Source: Tubiluchus corallicola
Lineage: Eukaryota > Priapulida > Priapulimorpha > Priapulimorphida > Tubiluchidae
Length of the DNA: 60,000 nucleotides
Assembly (NCBI GenBank): GCA_030141605.1
Contig: JAQGDQ010002369.1
Coordinates: 188,001 to 248,000 of the forward strand
Reading direction: 5' to 3'
In this document: positions 53,892 to 60,000 of the stretch, piece after piece
Numbering within the stretch: the stretch's first letter is position 1
Layout of the letters: each line of letters starts with the position of its first letter
The notes under the pieces: generated by a model
Seen by the model: the letters and a program-made list of their open reading frames with translations, nothing else
What the model was told of the DNA's origin: nothing
Database searches by the model: none
Translations under genes and position numbers: made by a program

Positions 53892-54418
53892 CCCTGAAGC
53901 TCGAAGGAAAAATCTTTCGGGTAGAATCGAGCGTAAAAGTTACCGTTGCAAAAGCCACTCCCTTTATCAAAACGAAATTGAGAGATCTCGTAACTGATGA
54001 GATCATCGAAAAGAATTTCAAACCGAACCAGAACGTCGATGAAGTAGCCCTGAAAGAACATACCCTCGAGTATCTCTATCCGGAAGAGAAGAATTATTTA
54101 TTTTTGGATATCGAAAACTTAAACCAGGTTCTCGTATCTATGGATGTTCTCGGAGAGAAAATCCATTACTTGAAAGAAGGCACTCAAGTGAAAGCAATGT
54201 TTTACGGAGAAGTGATCTTTTCGGTCGAACTTCCCCAATTCCTCGAACTGATGGTTGTGAAAACAGAAGCTCTAGGCGAGGATGCTATGGCCGTTTCCAA
54301 TACGACGAAAAAGGCTGTTTTGGAGACAGGTGCCAAGGTCGATGTTCCCCTTTTTATTGAAATGGGAGACGTCATCAAAGTCGATACACAAGAACATGAA
54401 TACATTCAAAGAGTCTAG
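53858..54418 (+). CDS. efp: Elongation factor P
   Basis: EF-P relieves ribosome stalling at consecutive prolines. The 186-residue product has the three EF-P beta domains: KOW-like N-terminal, OB (VKAMFYGEVIFSVELPQFLE) and C-terminal VDVPLFIEMGDVIKVDTQEHE. At the tip loop, where E. coli has PGKG with modified Lys34, this protein has VAKA with the Lys kept (about residue 32). It is thus a divergent paralogue type, and whether a modification enzyme acts on it is unknown. It stands before accB as in Chlamydia and overlaps the HAD gene by 34 bp. Polyproline runs occur in proteins of this very window. Confidence 0.93.
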   Translation: MANTNQIHPGMTLKLEGKIFRVESSVKVTVAKATPFIKTKLRDLVTDEIIEKNFKPNQNVDEVALKEHTLEYLYPEEKNYLFLDIENLNQVLVSMDVLGEKIHYLKEGTQVKAMFYGEVIFSVELPQFLELMVVKTEALGEDAMAVSNTTKKAVLETGAKVDVPLFIEMGDVIKVDTQEHEYIQRV

Positions 54419-54422
54419 TGTC

Positions 54423-54863
54423 ATGAATTTAGATGAGATCAAAGAATTGATGGACGCCCTCGTTGAGCGAGGTTTGAGAAAAGTGGTTTATAAAAACGGC
54501 GACATTGAAGTCCATCTTGAAAAAGAGGGAGCTCCAGCTCCCCCTTCAGTCCCGGCTGCTATTCCAGCTTCAGCTCCTGCTGTTGTGCCCAGTGCACCGG
54601 CGGCTGGTGAAGAAGAAGTCCAGGAGAAGGGAGATTTTGTAACATCTCCTATGGTCGGGACCTATTACTGCTGTCCAGCTCCTGAACATCCTCCCTTTAT
54701 AAAGGTGGGTGATCAGATAGATGAAGATACAGTCGTTTGTATTGTAGAGGCGATGAAAGTCATGAATGAAGTGAAAGCCGGAATAACTGGCAAAGTAGTG
54801 GAAATTCTTCTCGACAATGCCCAACCTGTGGAATACGGAACCAAACTATTTCGGATCGTATAA
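54423..54863 (+). CDS. accB: Biotin carboxyl carrier protein of acetyl-CoA carboxylase
   Basis: AccB carries biotin between the carboxylase partners in fatty-acid synthesis. The 146-residue product has a short N-terminal helix (DEIKELMDALVERGL), an alanine/proline-rich linker (about residues 38-66), and the biotinyl domain with SPMVGTYY and the biotin Lys in EAMKVMNEV (about residue 112). The ATG at 54423 lies 4 bases after efp; accC follows after 2 bases. Confidence 0.95.
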   Translation: MNLDEIKELMDALVERGLRKVVYKNGDIEVHLEKEGAPAPPSVPAAIPASAPAVVPSAPAAGEEEVQEKGDFVTSPMVGTYYCCPAPEHPPFIKVGDQIDEDTVVCIVEAMKVMNEVKAGITGKVVEILLDNAQPVEYGTKLFRIV

Positions 54864-54865
54864 TT

Positions 54866-56227
54866 ATGAAGAAAGTACTGATTGCCAATCGTGGAGAAAT
54901 AGCTGTTCGGATTATCCGGGCCTGTCATGATCTTGGATTGCAGACAGTTGCGGTCTATTCAGAAGCAGATGCCGAATCATTGCATGTTCTGCATGCGGAT
55001 GAGGCGATTTGTATCGGCGATGCACCTTCTCATAAATCCTACCTGAAAATTCCAAATATCCTTTCCGCATGTGAAATTACTGATGCCGATGCAGTCCATC
55101 CCGGTTATGGGTTTTTAAGTGAAAACGCCAATTTTGCTTCCATCTGCGAGAGCTGTGGTCTTGAGTTTATTGGGCCTTCGGCATACTCCATCGAATTGCT
55201 GGGTGATAAGTCACGGGCGAAGTCCATAGCAAAATCTGTGAAATGTCCAACGATCCCCGGCTCTGATGGAATCATCAGTGATGTGGAAGAGGCAAAGAAA
55301 GAAGCAAAAAAAATAGGCTTCCCAGTCTTCATTAAGGCTTCTGCAGGTGGAGGTGGTAAAGGAATCCGCATTGCTTATGATGAAGAAGATTTTGCGCGTA
55401 AATTTGTCGCAGCGCGAGCAGAAGCAGAAGTAAGTTTCAACAATCCCGATGTCTATCTCGAGAAAATGATCATGAATCCTCGCCACATCGAGGTCCAGAT
55501 CATGGGAGATAAATTCGGAAATTATGTTCATTTAGGTGAAAGAGACTGCACGATTCAAAGAAGAAGGCAGAAACTGATCGAAGAATCTCCCAGCCCGATC
55601 TTGTCCACATCCCAACGGAAGAAAATGGGACAGGCAGCCATTAATATTGCAAAAGCTGCCAAGTATCATTCAGTGGGCACCGTGGAATTTCTGGTCGATG
55701 CCGATAAACGATTCTACTTCATGGAAATGAATACACGAATTCAGGTAGAACATACCGTATCTGAAATCCTGACAGGAGTCGATCTTGTCCGGGAACAGAT
55801 CCGTATTGCCCGAGGTGAAAAACTTTCCGTCCGTCAAAAAGATATTCAATTCAATGGGCATGTCATCCAGTGCCGGATCAATGCTGAAGACCCAAAGAGA
55901 AATTTTGCTCCCTCTCCAGGGCTGTTGGAATACTTCATTCCTCCTGGAGGTCCACATGTCCGTGTGGACAGCGCCTGTTATACAGGCTATAGGATTCCTC
56001 CCTATTATGACTCTATGATCGCGAAGTTGATCGTGAATGGAAAAGATCGTACTGACGCTATCGCCAAAACGAAAAGAGCGCTCAGAGAGTTTCATATTTC
56101 AGGAGTTCACTCAACTGTTGATTTCCATCGTTTCATGCTGGAAGACCCTTCATTTTTATCGAACGATTATTCTTTAGAATATGTTGACCATCTTATCGAA
56201 GAAGGAGCTACCTTTTCTGATGAATGA
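54866..56227 (+). CDS. accC: Biotin carboxylase of acetyl-CoA carboxylase
   Basis: AccC carboxylates biotin on AccB with ATP and bicarbonate. The 453-residue product has the ATP-grasp layout: IANRGEIAVRIIRACHDLGL, VHPGYGFLSENANFA, ASAGGGGKGIRIAY, the ERDCTIQRRRQKLIEESPSP segment, and EMNTRIQVEHTVSE with catalytic Glu and Arg residues. It is 2 bases from accB and overlaps the hpt gene by 8 bp. The carboxyltransferase genes accA and accD are not in the window. Confidence 0.96.
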   Translation: MKKVLIANRGEIAVRIIRACHDLGLQTVAVYSEADAESLHVLHADEAICIGDAPSHKSYLKIPNILSACEITDADAVHPGYGFLSENANFASICESCGLEFIGPSAYSIELLGDKSRAKSIAKSVKCPTIPGSDGIISDVEEAKKEAKKIGFPVFIKASAGGGGKGIRIAYDEEDFARKFVAARAEAEVSFNNPDVYLEKMIMNPRHIEVQIMGDKFGNYVHLGERDCTIQRRRQKLIEESPSPILSTSQRKKMGQAAINIAKAAKYHSVGTVEFLVDADKRFYFMEMNTRIQVEHTVSEILTGVDLVREQIRIARGEKLSVRQKDIQFNGHVIQCRINAEDPKRNFAPSPGLLEYFIPPGGPHVRVDSACYTGYRIPPYYDSMIAKLIVNGKDRTDAIAKTKRALREFHISGVHSTVDFHRFMLEDPSFLSNDYSLEYVDHLIEEGATFSDE

Positions 56228-56751
56228 GGAACATTTTGATCTTGAACTGTTGATCTCGGATCAGGCCATTCAACAAAAGATCAAAGAGACCGCAATTCAA
56301 TTAGAAGAAGATTACAAAGGGAAACCTCTCATCATTGTCATGGTGATGAAAGGAGCGATCTGTCTTGTCGCGGACTTGGATCCGTCACCTTAGCCTTCCT
56401 TTTGAGCTTGAATACGTTCATGCATCAAGCTACGGCCAAAGAGGAACAACTCCCGGAGAAGTAGTATTGCAGGAAGTAAGAAACCTCGATATCAAAGACA
56501 AACATGTTCTTATCATCGATGATATTTTTGATACCGGCAACACTCTGTCCAAAGTATCAAAGGCTCTTCAGGAGAAAGGTCCCGCTTCTTTGAAAAGCCT
56601 CGTCCTGCTTGAGAAAAAGATGGAAAGAAAAATAAAAATGCAACCTGAGTATGTTCTTTTCAAAATCGAAAACCTTTTCGTAGTAGGTTATGGACTCGAT
56701 TATAAAGAATACCTTCGCGGCCTTCGGGACATTTACATTTTAAATCAATAA
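56220..56751 (+). pseudogene. hpt: Hypoxanthine phosphoribosyltransferase-like gene, frameshifted
   Basis: Hpt salvages hypoxanthine/guanine with PRPP. The first part (MNEEHFDLELLISDQAIQQK to KGAICLVADL) ends at 56393 after leaving frame. The rest, from RHLSLPFELEYVHASSYGQ through the PRPP loop IIDDIFDTGNTLS to VVGYGLDYKEYLRGL, is in the next frame to 56751. Family alignment by eye puts the break within TTGGATCCG at 56377-56385: one G too many before ATCCGTCAC. All other motifs look intact, which suggests a recent event, recoding, or a sequence error. The ATG at 56220 overlaps accC by 8 bp. Confidence 0.8.
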
Positions 56752-56820
56752 AGACCTTCTTGATGCTTTGACAAAACTTCCGTATTATGTTCGGCATAAC
56801 TGAATTAATTTTGGATTATC

Positions 56821-57711
56821 ATGAAAGGCATCATTCTCGCTGGGGGATCGGGGACTCGTCTTTATCCCGCAACTTTGGCTCTCTGTAAACAGCTTCTTCC
56901 CATTTATGACAAACCGATGATCTATTATCCGTTGTCTGTTCTTATGCTTGCCAACATTCGGGATATTCTGATCATATCCACCCCGCAAGATACGCCCCGT
57001 TTTGAAAAACTGTTGAAAGACGGATCTCAATTTGGATTGAATATCACTTACAAAGTCCAACCGGAGCCGGGAGGATTGGCGCAAGCATTTATCCTCGGAG
57101 AGTCTTTCATCCAAGATGAGCCAGTTGCTCTCATCTTGGGAGATAATATTTTCTATGGGCATGACTTTGCTGCTCTTGTGCACACTGCCTCTTCTTTGAC
57201 TGAAGGAGCTTTGATCTTTGCCTATCATGTCAATGATCCAAAACGTTATGGCGTTGTTGAGTTCAATGAAACAGGCAAAGTTCTTTCCATCGAAGAAAAA
57301 CCCTCAAAGCCTAAATCATCTTATGCTGTGTGTGGCCTCTACTTCTACGATCCGCAGGTAGTTGAAATAGCCAAAAGCCTTAATCCATCAGCTAGAGGGG
57401 AGCTGGAGATCACTGATGTCAACAAAGCTTATCTCTCTCAAGGCAATCTTAGAATCCAACAGTTAGGACGAGGATATGCCTGGCTAGATACTGGAACCTT
57501 CGATGCCCTTAATAAAGCCTCCTCCTTTGTTCAGGCGATCCAGGAAAGACAAGGGATAAAGATTGCATGTATTGAAGAGATAGCGCACAGAATGGGCTTC
57601 ATCGATGAGACAGGACTTATGAAGTTGGCCGAACCGTTTTCGAACAATGAGTATGGAAAGTACTTAAGAAATATCGCTCAGAAGTTCTCAAGTGATTTGG
57701 TTTTGCGATAG
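56821..57711 (+). CDS. rmlA: Glucose-1-phosphate thymidylyltransferase
   Basis: RmlA makes dTDP-glucose for deoxysugars of surface polysaccharides. The 296-residue product has [37 protein letters not shown], the [15 protein letters not shown] segment and [11 protein letters not shown], all diagnostic. The length is normal. No rmlB, rmlC or rmlD lies next to it, so the sugar product is not shown. Its 3' end overlaps that of the convergent LOG gene by 34 bp. A TTGACA at 56768 may be part of its promoter, but no good -10 follows at the right spacing. Confidence 0.92.
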   Translation: MKGIILAGGSGTRLYPATLALCKQLLPIYDKPMIYYPLSVLMLANIRDILIISTPQDTPRFEKLLKDGSQFGLNITYKVQPEPGGLAQAFILGESFIQDEPVALILGDNIFYGHDFAALVHTASSLTEGALIFAYHVNDPKRYGVVEFNETGKVLSIEEKPSKPKSSYAVCGLYFYDPQVVEIAKSLNPSARGELEITDVNKAYLSQGNLRIQQLGRGYAWLDTGTFDALNKASSFVQAIQERQGIKIACIEEIAHRMGFIDETGLMKLAEPFSNNEYGKYLRNIAQKFSSDLVLR

Positions 57712-58361
57712 TGAGCTTCGATCCCATCTGCGATCTCATCAGGATCATCCGTTAGTGTGAACAATTGGAAGTCATCTTCTGTGATATTGCCTTCTTTAAC
57801 GACTTTGTTATTAAGCCAGTCAACCAGACCTGCCCAGTACTCTTTACCGACCAGATAAACAGGAAAAGGCTTTATTTTTTTTGTCTGGATCAAAGTCATG
57901 GACTCGAAAAGCTCATCCATCGTTCCATATCCACCCGGCAATACGATGAAAGCCTGGGCATAACGTACGAACATTACTTTACGGACAAAAAAGTAACGGA
58001 AGCTCAATTCATATCGGGAATCGATATAAGGGTTAGGTTTGTCTTCAGCCGGAAGATTGATGCAAAGCCCGCATGATTTCCCTTTCGCCTCTTGTGCTCC
58101 CTTATTGGCAGCCTCCATGATCCCAGGACCGCCGCCTGTGATGATCCCAAAACCTTTTTCAGACACTTTTTTCGCAATAAGTGTAGCCAGTTCGTAATAT
58201 TTAGGGTCGTGAGGCATGCGTGTGGAAGAGCCGAACATGGCGACTGAAGGACCGAGAAGGGTCATGGTCTCAAAACCATCGACGAATTCAGCAAGGATGC
58301 GGAATACTCTCCAGGAATCTAAACTGTGAACTCGTTTGTGAGGCTTAAGATGTTCGTCCAT
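57678..58361 (-). CDS. LOG family protein (cytokinin-riboside-monophosphate phosphoribohydrolase-like)
   Basis: The 227-residue product has [20 protein letters not shown] and [16 protein letters not shown], the two diagnostic LOG motifs (PGGxGTxxE), and [12 protein letters not shown]. Members cleave purine nucleoside 5'-monophosphates to base and ribose phosphate. The E of the GTxxE motif and the arginine are present, so activity is plausible. Its end overlaps rmlA on the other strand. Confidence 0.9.
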   Translation of the reverse strand: MDEHLKPHKRVHSLDSWRVFRILAEFVDGFETMTLLGPSVAMFGSSTRMPHDPKYYELATLIAKKVSEKGFGIITGGGPGIMEAANKGAQEAKGKSCGLCINLPAEDKPNPYIDSRYELSFRYFFVRKVMFVRYAQAFIVLPGGYGTMDELFESMTLIQTKKIKPFPVYLVGKEYWAGLVDWLNNKVVKEGNITEDDFQLFTLTDDPDEIADGIEAHYRKTKSLENF

Positions 58362-58551
58362 GTTTTAAAGGGGGGTTGGTTTGTCATTTGAGACTTTTGC
58401 TTAAATCAGGAAGAGTGAAAATTGATGATTTTTGAGAAGTTTTCTTTTCGTAAGCCGTTCTCTTATGCGGGACGCCTCATAGGAAAAGAAAAATTCCAAA
58501 AAGAACAATTTTGACCTATCTTGAGTTAAGCAAAGGTCTCAATTATTCCTT
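58362..58551. other. Intergenic gap
   Basis: This short gap separates the LOG gene from the YitT-like gene, both on the minus strand. It is AT-rich and no gene or clear terminator was recognised. Confidence 0.4.
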
Positions 58552-59463
58552 TTAAAACAAGAACCTCTTTTTCTGCGATTTTTTTGTCTTCTTTTGAGAT
58601 AAAAGATGGACTTTCCTACCGTACGCAACTTCATGAAGATTTTCAATCGCCATGAATGCGGTAGGATCTTCGTTGAGAACGATCTCTTTCAATTCAGCCA
58701 AGTCCAATCTTTCCACGATGACAAACAGGACGTCCCGATCTTCTCCGGAAAAGCCTCCTTTTCCCTTGATGACCGTTAGACCAAGGCCCAATTCATGCAT
58801 GATGATTTTTCGGATGGCATCAGGTTTGGAGGAAAGAATAAGGGCTGATTTCAACTCATCGAGTCCGGCAATCACAATATCGATCATTTTGAAGGCAACG
58901 ATGTATGTCATCAATGATCGTAAAGCAATGTGCCAGTCCATAAAGATCCAGCCGTAGGCCGCAAAGATGAATACGTTAATGACCAGGACGATCTGGCCAA
59001 CAGTAAATCCCATCTTCCTGTTGATCAGGATCGCTAGAATTTCCGTACCATCTGTACAGGCACCGTTTCGAATGATCAGTCCCACTCCAATACCCAGAAT
59101 CGCGCCACCAAATACAATGACTTCAAGAGGGTCTGCCTCAAAAGCAGGGAATGCTTCGAGCACAAGCAAAAATATGGCAAACATAATGACCGCGATCGTC
59201 ATCTGTATCACAAAGGTGCGCCTAATGAACTTGTAAGCCAGATAGATAAACGGCAAATTGAACAGGATCAAGAACAGGGAAAGATAGCTGCCGCCAAACA
59301 GTCTCGCGCAAATCAGTGAAATACCAATCACCCCGCCATCGATCAGTTGGTTCGGATAGAGAAAAACTCTGATGGAAAGAGCGGCAAGAAAAGCCCCTAT
59401 TGCAATCCAGAAGTAATTGACGATGTGTTGACGAAGGGTCTTGGGCGCGGACTTACTAACCAT
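58552..59463 (-). CDS. YitT family membrane protein with DUF2179 domain
   Basis: The 303-residue product has five or six membrane helices (IAIGAFLAALSIRVFLYPNQ; GISLICARLFGGSYLSLFLI; VIVFGGAILGIGVGLIIRNG; NVFIFAAYGWIFMDW) followed by a cytoplasmic DUF2179 domain (ELGLGLTVIKGKGGFSGEDR; LFVIVERLDLAELKEIV). The GACTDGTEILA segment is typical. Function is unknown. I chose the ATG at 59463; the frame extends upstream to 59541 with an alternative ATG at about 59526, and neither has a clear ribosome site. Confidence 0.85.
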   Translation of the reverse strand: MVSKSAPKTLRQHIVNYFWIAIGAFLAALSIRVFLYPNQLIDGGVIGISLICARLFGGSYLSLFLILFNLPFIYLAYKFIRRTFVIQMTIAVIMFAIFLLVLEAFPAFEADPLEVIVFGGAILGIGVGLIIRNGACTDGTEILAILINRKMGFTVGQIVLVINVFIFAAYGWIFMDWHIALRSLMTYIVAFKMIDIVIAGLDELKSALILSSKPDAIRKIIMHELGLGLTVIKGKGGFSGEDRDVLFVIVERLDLAELKEIVLNEDPTAFMAIENLHEVAYGRKVHLLSQKKTKKSQKKRFLF

Positions 59464-59546
59464 AACAAAAAAGTTTAAGGTTTGAGCATAAAAATGCAAC
59501 AACTGTTTGGGTGATATTGAACCCATTTTGGACAGGTTCAAAGATG

Positions 59547-59620
59547 CGCGGGAGACGAGACTCGAACTCGCAACTTCTGGCGTGACAGGCCAGTGCTCTA
59601 ACCAATTGAACTACTCCCGC
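59547..59620 (-). tRNA. tRNA-Asp (GTC anticodon)
   Basis: The minus strand gives acceptor stem GCGGGAG pairing with CTCCCGC, anticodon stem CTGGC/GCCAG with loop CTGTCAC (anticodon GTC), and a T arm with GTTCGAG. The discriminator base is G, as expected for Asp. No CCA is encoded. It lies 11 bases after tRNA-Val on the same strand. Confidence 0.95.
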
Positions 59621-59631
59621 ATCACAATCTA

Positions 59632-59704
59632 TGGGCGCAACAGGACTCGAACCTATGACCACCTGCGTGTAAGGCAGGTGCTCTACCAACTGAGCTATGC
59701 GCCC
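59632..59704 (-). tRNA. tRNA-Val (TAC anticodon)
   Basis: The minus strand gives acceptor GGGCGCA pairing with TGCGCCC, D arm with AGCTCAGTTGGTAGAGC, anticodon stem CCTGC/GCAGG with loop CTTACAC (anticodon TAC), and GGTTCGAGTCC in the T arm. The discriminator base is A. It is the first gene of a Val-Asp tRNA pair. Confidence 0.95.
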
Positions 59705-59942
59705 AATAGAAGCATATAATTTACTTTGTCGGCTCATTTTCTACAATCGGAATCTTGTTTTTGTTTATGAGAGGAACAATCTGGACATCCTGAAATCGCG
59801 TCGTATTTGGAAACCAAAATATCCCATTGTGCGATCTCCTAAATCGACATTAAGTTGGTTTTAAAGAGTTTTTTTTTAATAATTTTGTTTTTATATTCTA
59901 TGAGATTCTGATATTATTGATGTAAATTTTGAAAACATTATT

Positions 59943-60000
59943 ATGTCAATAAGTCAAGTTTCTTTATTTAAAGCCCTTCCGACTTCTCAGGAGAAGCCCT
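59943..60000 (+). CDS. Start of an unknown reading frame (partial)
   Basis: An ATG at 59943 opens a frame without stop to the window end (MSISQVSLFKALPTSQEKP). It is preceded by a very AT-rich stretch (59850-59940) that looks like a promoter region. The Ser/Gln/Thr-rich start is of the kind seen in type III secreted proteins, but 19 residues are too few to judge. It may equally be a chance frame. Confidence 0.4.
   Translation, partial: MSISQVSLFKALPTSQEKP

Noticed and set aside
56762-56800. Sigma-70 promoter for rmlA at TTGACA
   Set aside because: The -35 is perfect, but no -10-like hexamer lies 16-18 bases downstream; kept only as a remark in the gene entry.

Overview
The window reads as a chromosome segment of a chlamydia outside the family Chlamydiaceae (Waddlia-, Parachlamydia- or Simkania-like; I cannot choose from the sequence alone). 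The main reason is gene order. Three long blocks match what I recall of Chlamydia gene order: pgsA-glgA-rplY-pth-rpsF-rpsR-rplI-ispE; a phospholipase-D-like gene and rpmB, then malQ-chaperone-copN-sctV-sctU-ychF-ribF-truB-rbfA-infB-nusA-rpsA; and rpe-efp-accB-accC. The map-marC pair also fits. Extra genes that the reduced Chlamydiaceae mostly lack as far as I recall (prs, an hpt relative, a FucP-like sugar porter, rmlA, LOG and YitT proteins) point to a larger-genome relative.

Layout. 1-3650: an overlapping minus-strand operon (FucP-like MFS, DUF72, DUF1937-like), a glycosyltransferase-like gene and a DoxX protein. 4218-14664: rlmN, a small heat-shock protein, pgsA, glgA, tRNA-Gln, prs, then a tight plus-strand run of translation genes ending in ispE, hldD and an hldE-like kinase. 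14679-18430: an accessory island of lineage-specific minus-strand membrane/coiled-coil proteins, two of them paralogous and proline-rich, with a rho-independent terminator after each. 18548-25588: mnmA, htpX, an M20 peptidase, a coiled-coil membrane protein, a 150-bp palindrome, map and a broken marC. 25682-47115: the conserved type III secretion and translation block, interrupted by a purple-acid-phosphatase-like gene and by a 525-bp inverted-repeat element between copN and sctV. 47658-60000: an aspartokinase without ACT domains fused by overlap to a large unknown gene, a broken outer-membrane barrel gene, rpe-yvcK-HAD-efp-accB-accC, a broken hpt, rmlA, LOG, YitT, tRNA-Asp and tRNA-Val, and the start of an unknown reading frame.

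How the parts work together. GlgA and MalQ serve glycogen; HldD and the HldE-like kinase serve heptose supply for lipopolysaccharide; AccB and AccC start fatty-acid synthesis; PgsA makes phosphatidylglycerol phosphate. SctU, SctV, CopN and its chaperone are inner-membrane export and gatekeeper parts of a type III secretion system, and the coiled-coil island is a plausible source of substrates for it.

The most notable signals are four interrupted genes. Two of them (hpt and the outer-membrane barrel) are broken in the same direction at the same short sequence, ATCCGTCAC. A third, in the coiled-coil island, is broken at a run of nine A residues. The fourth, marC, carries two separate lesions, one of them a 7-bp tandem duplication. 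Whether these are real decay, recoding or assembly error is the main open question.
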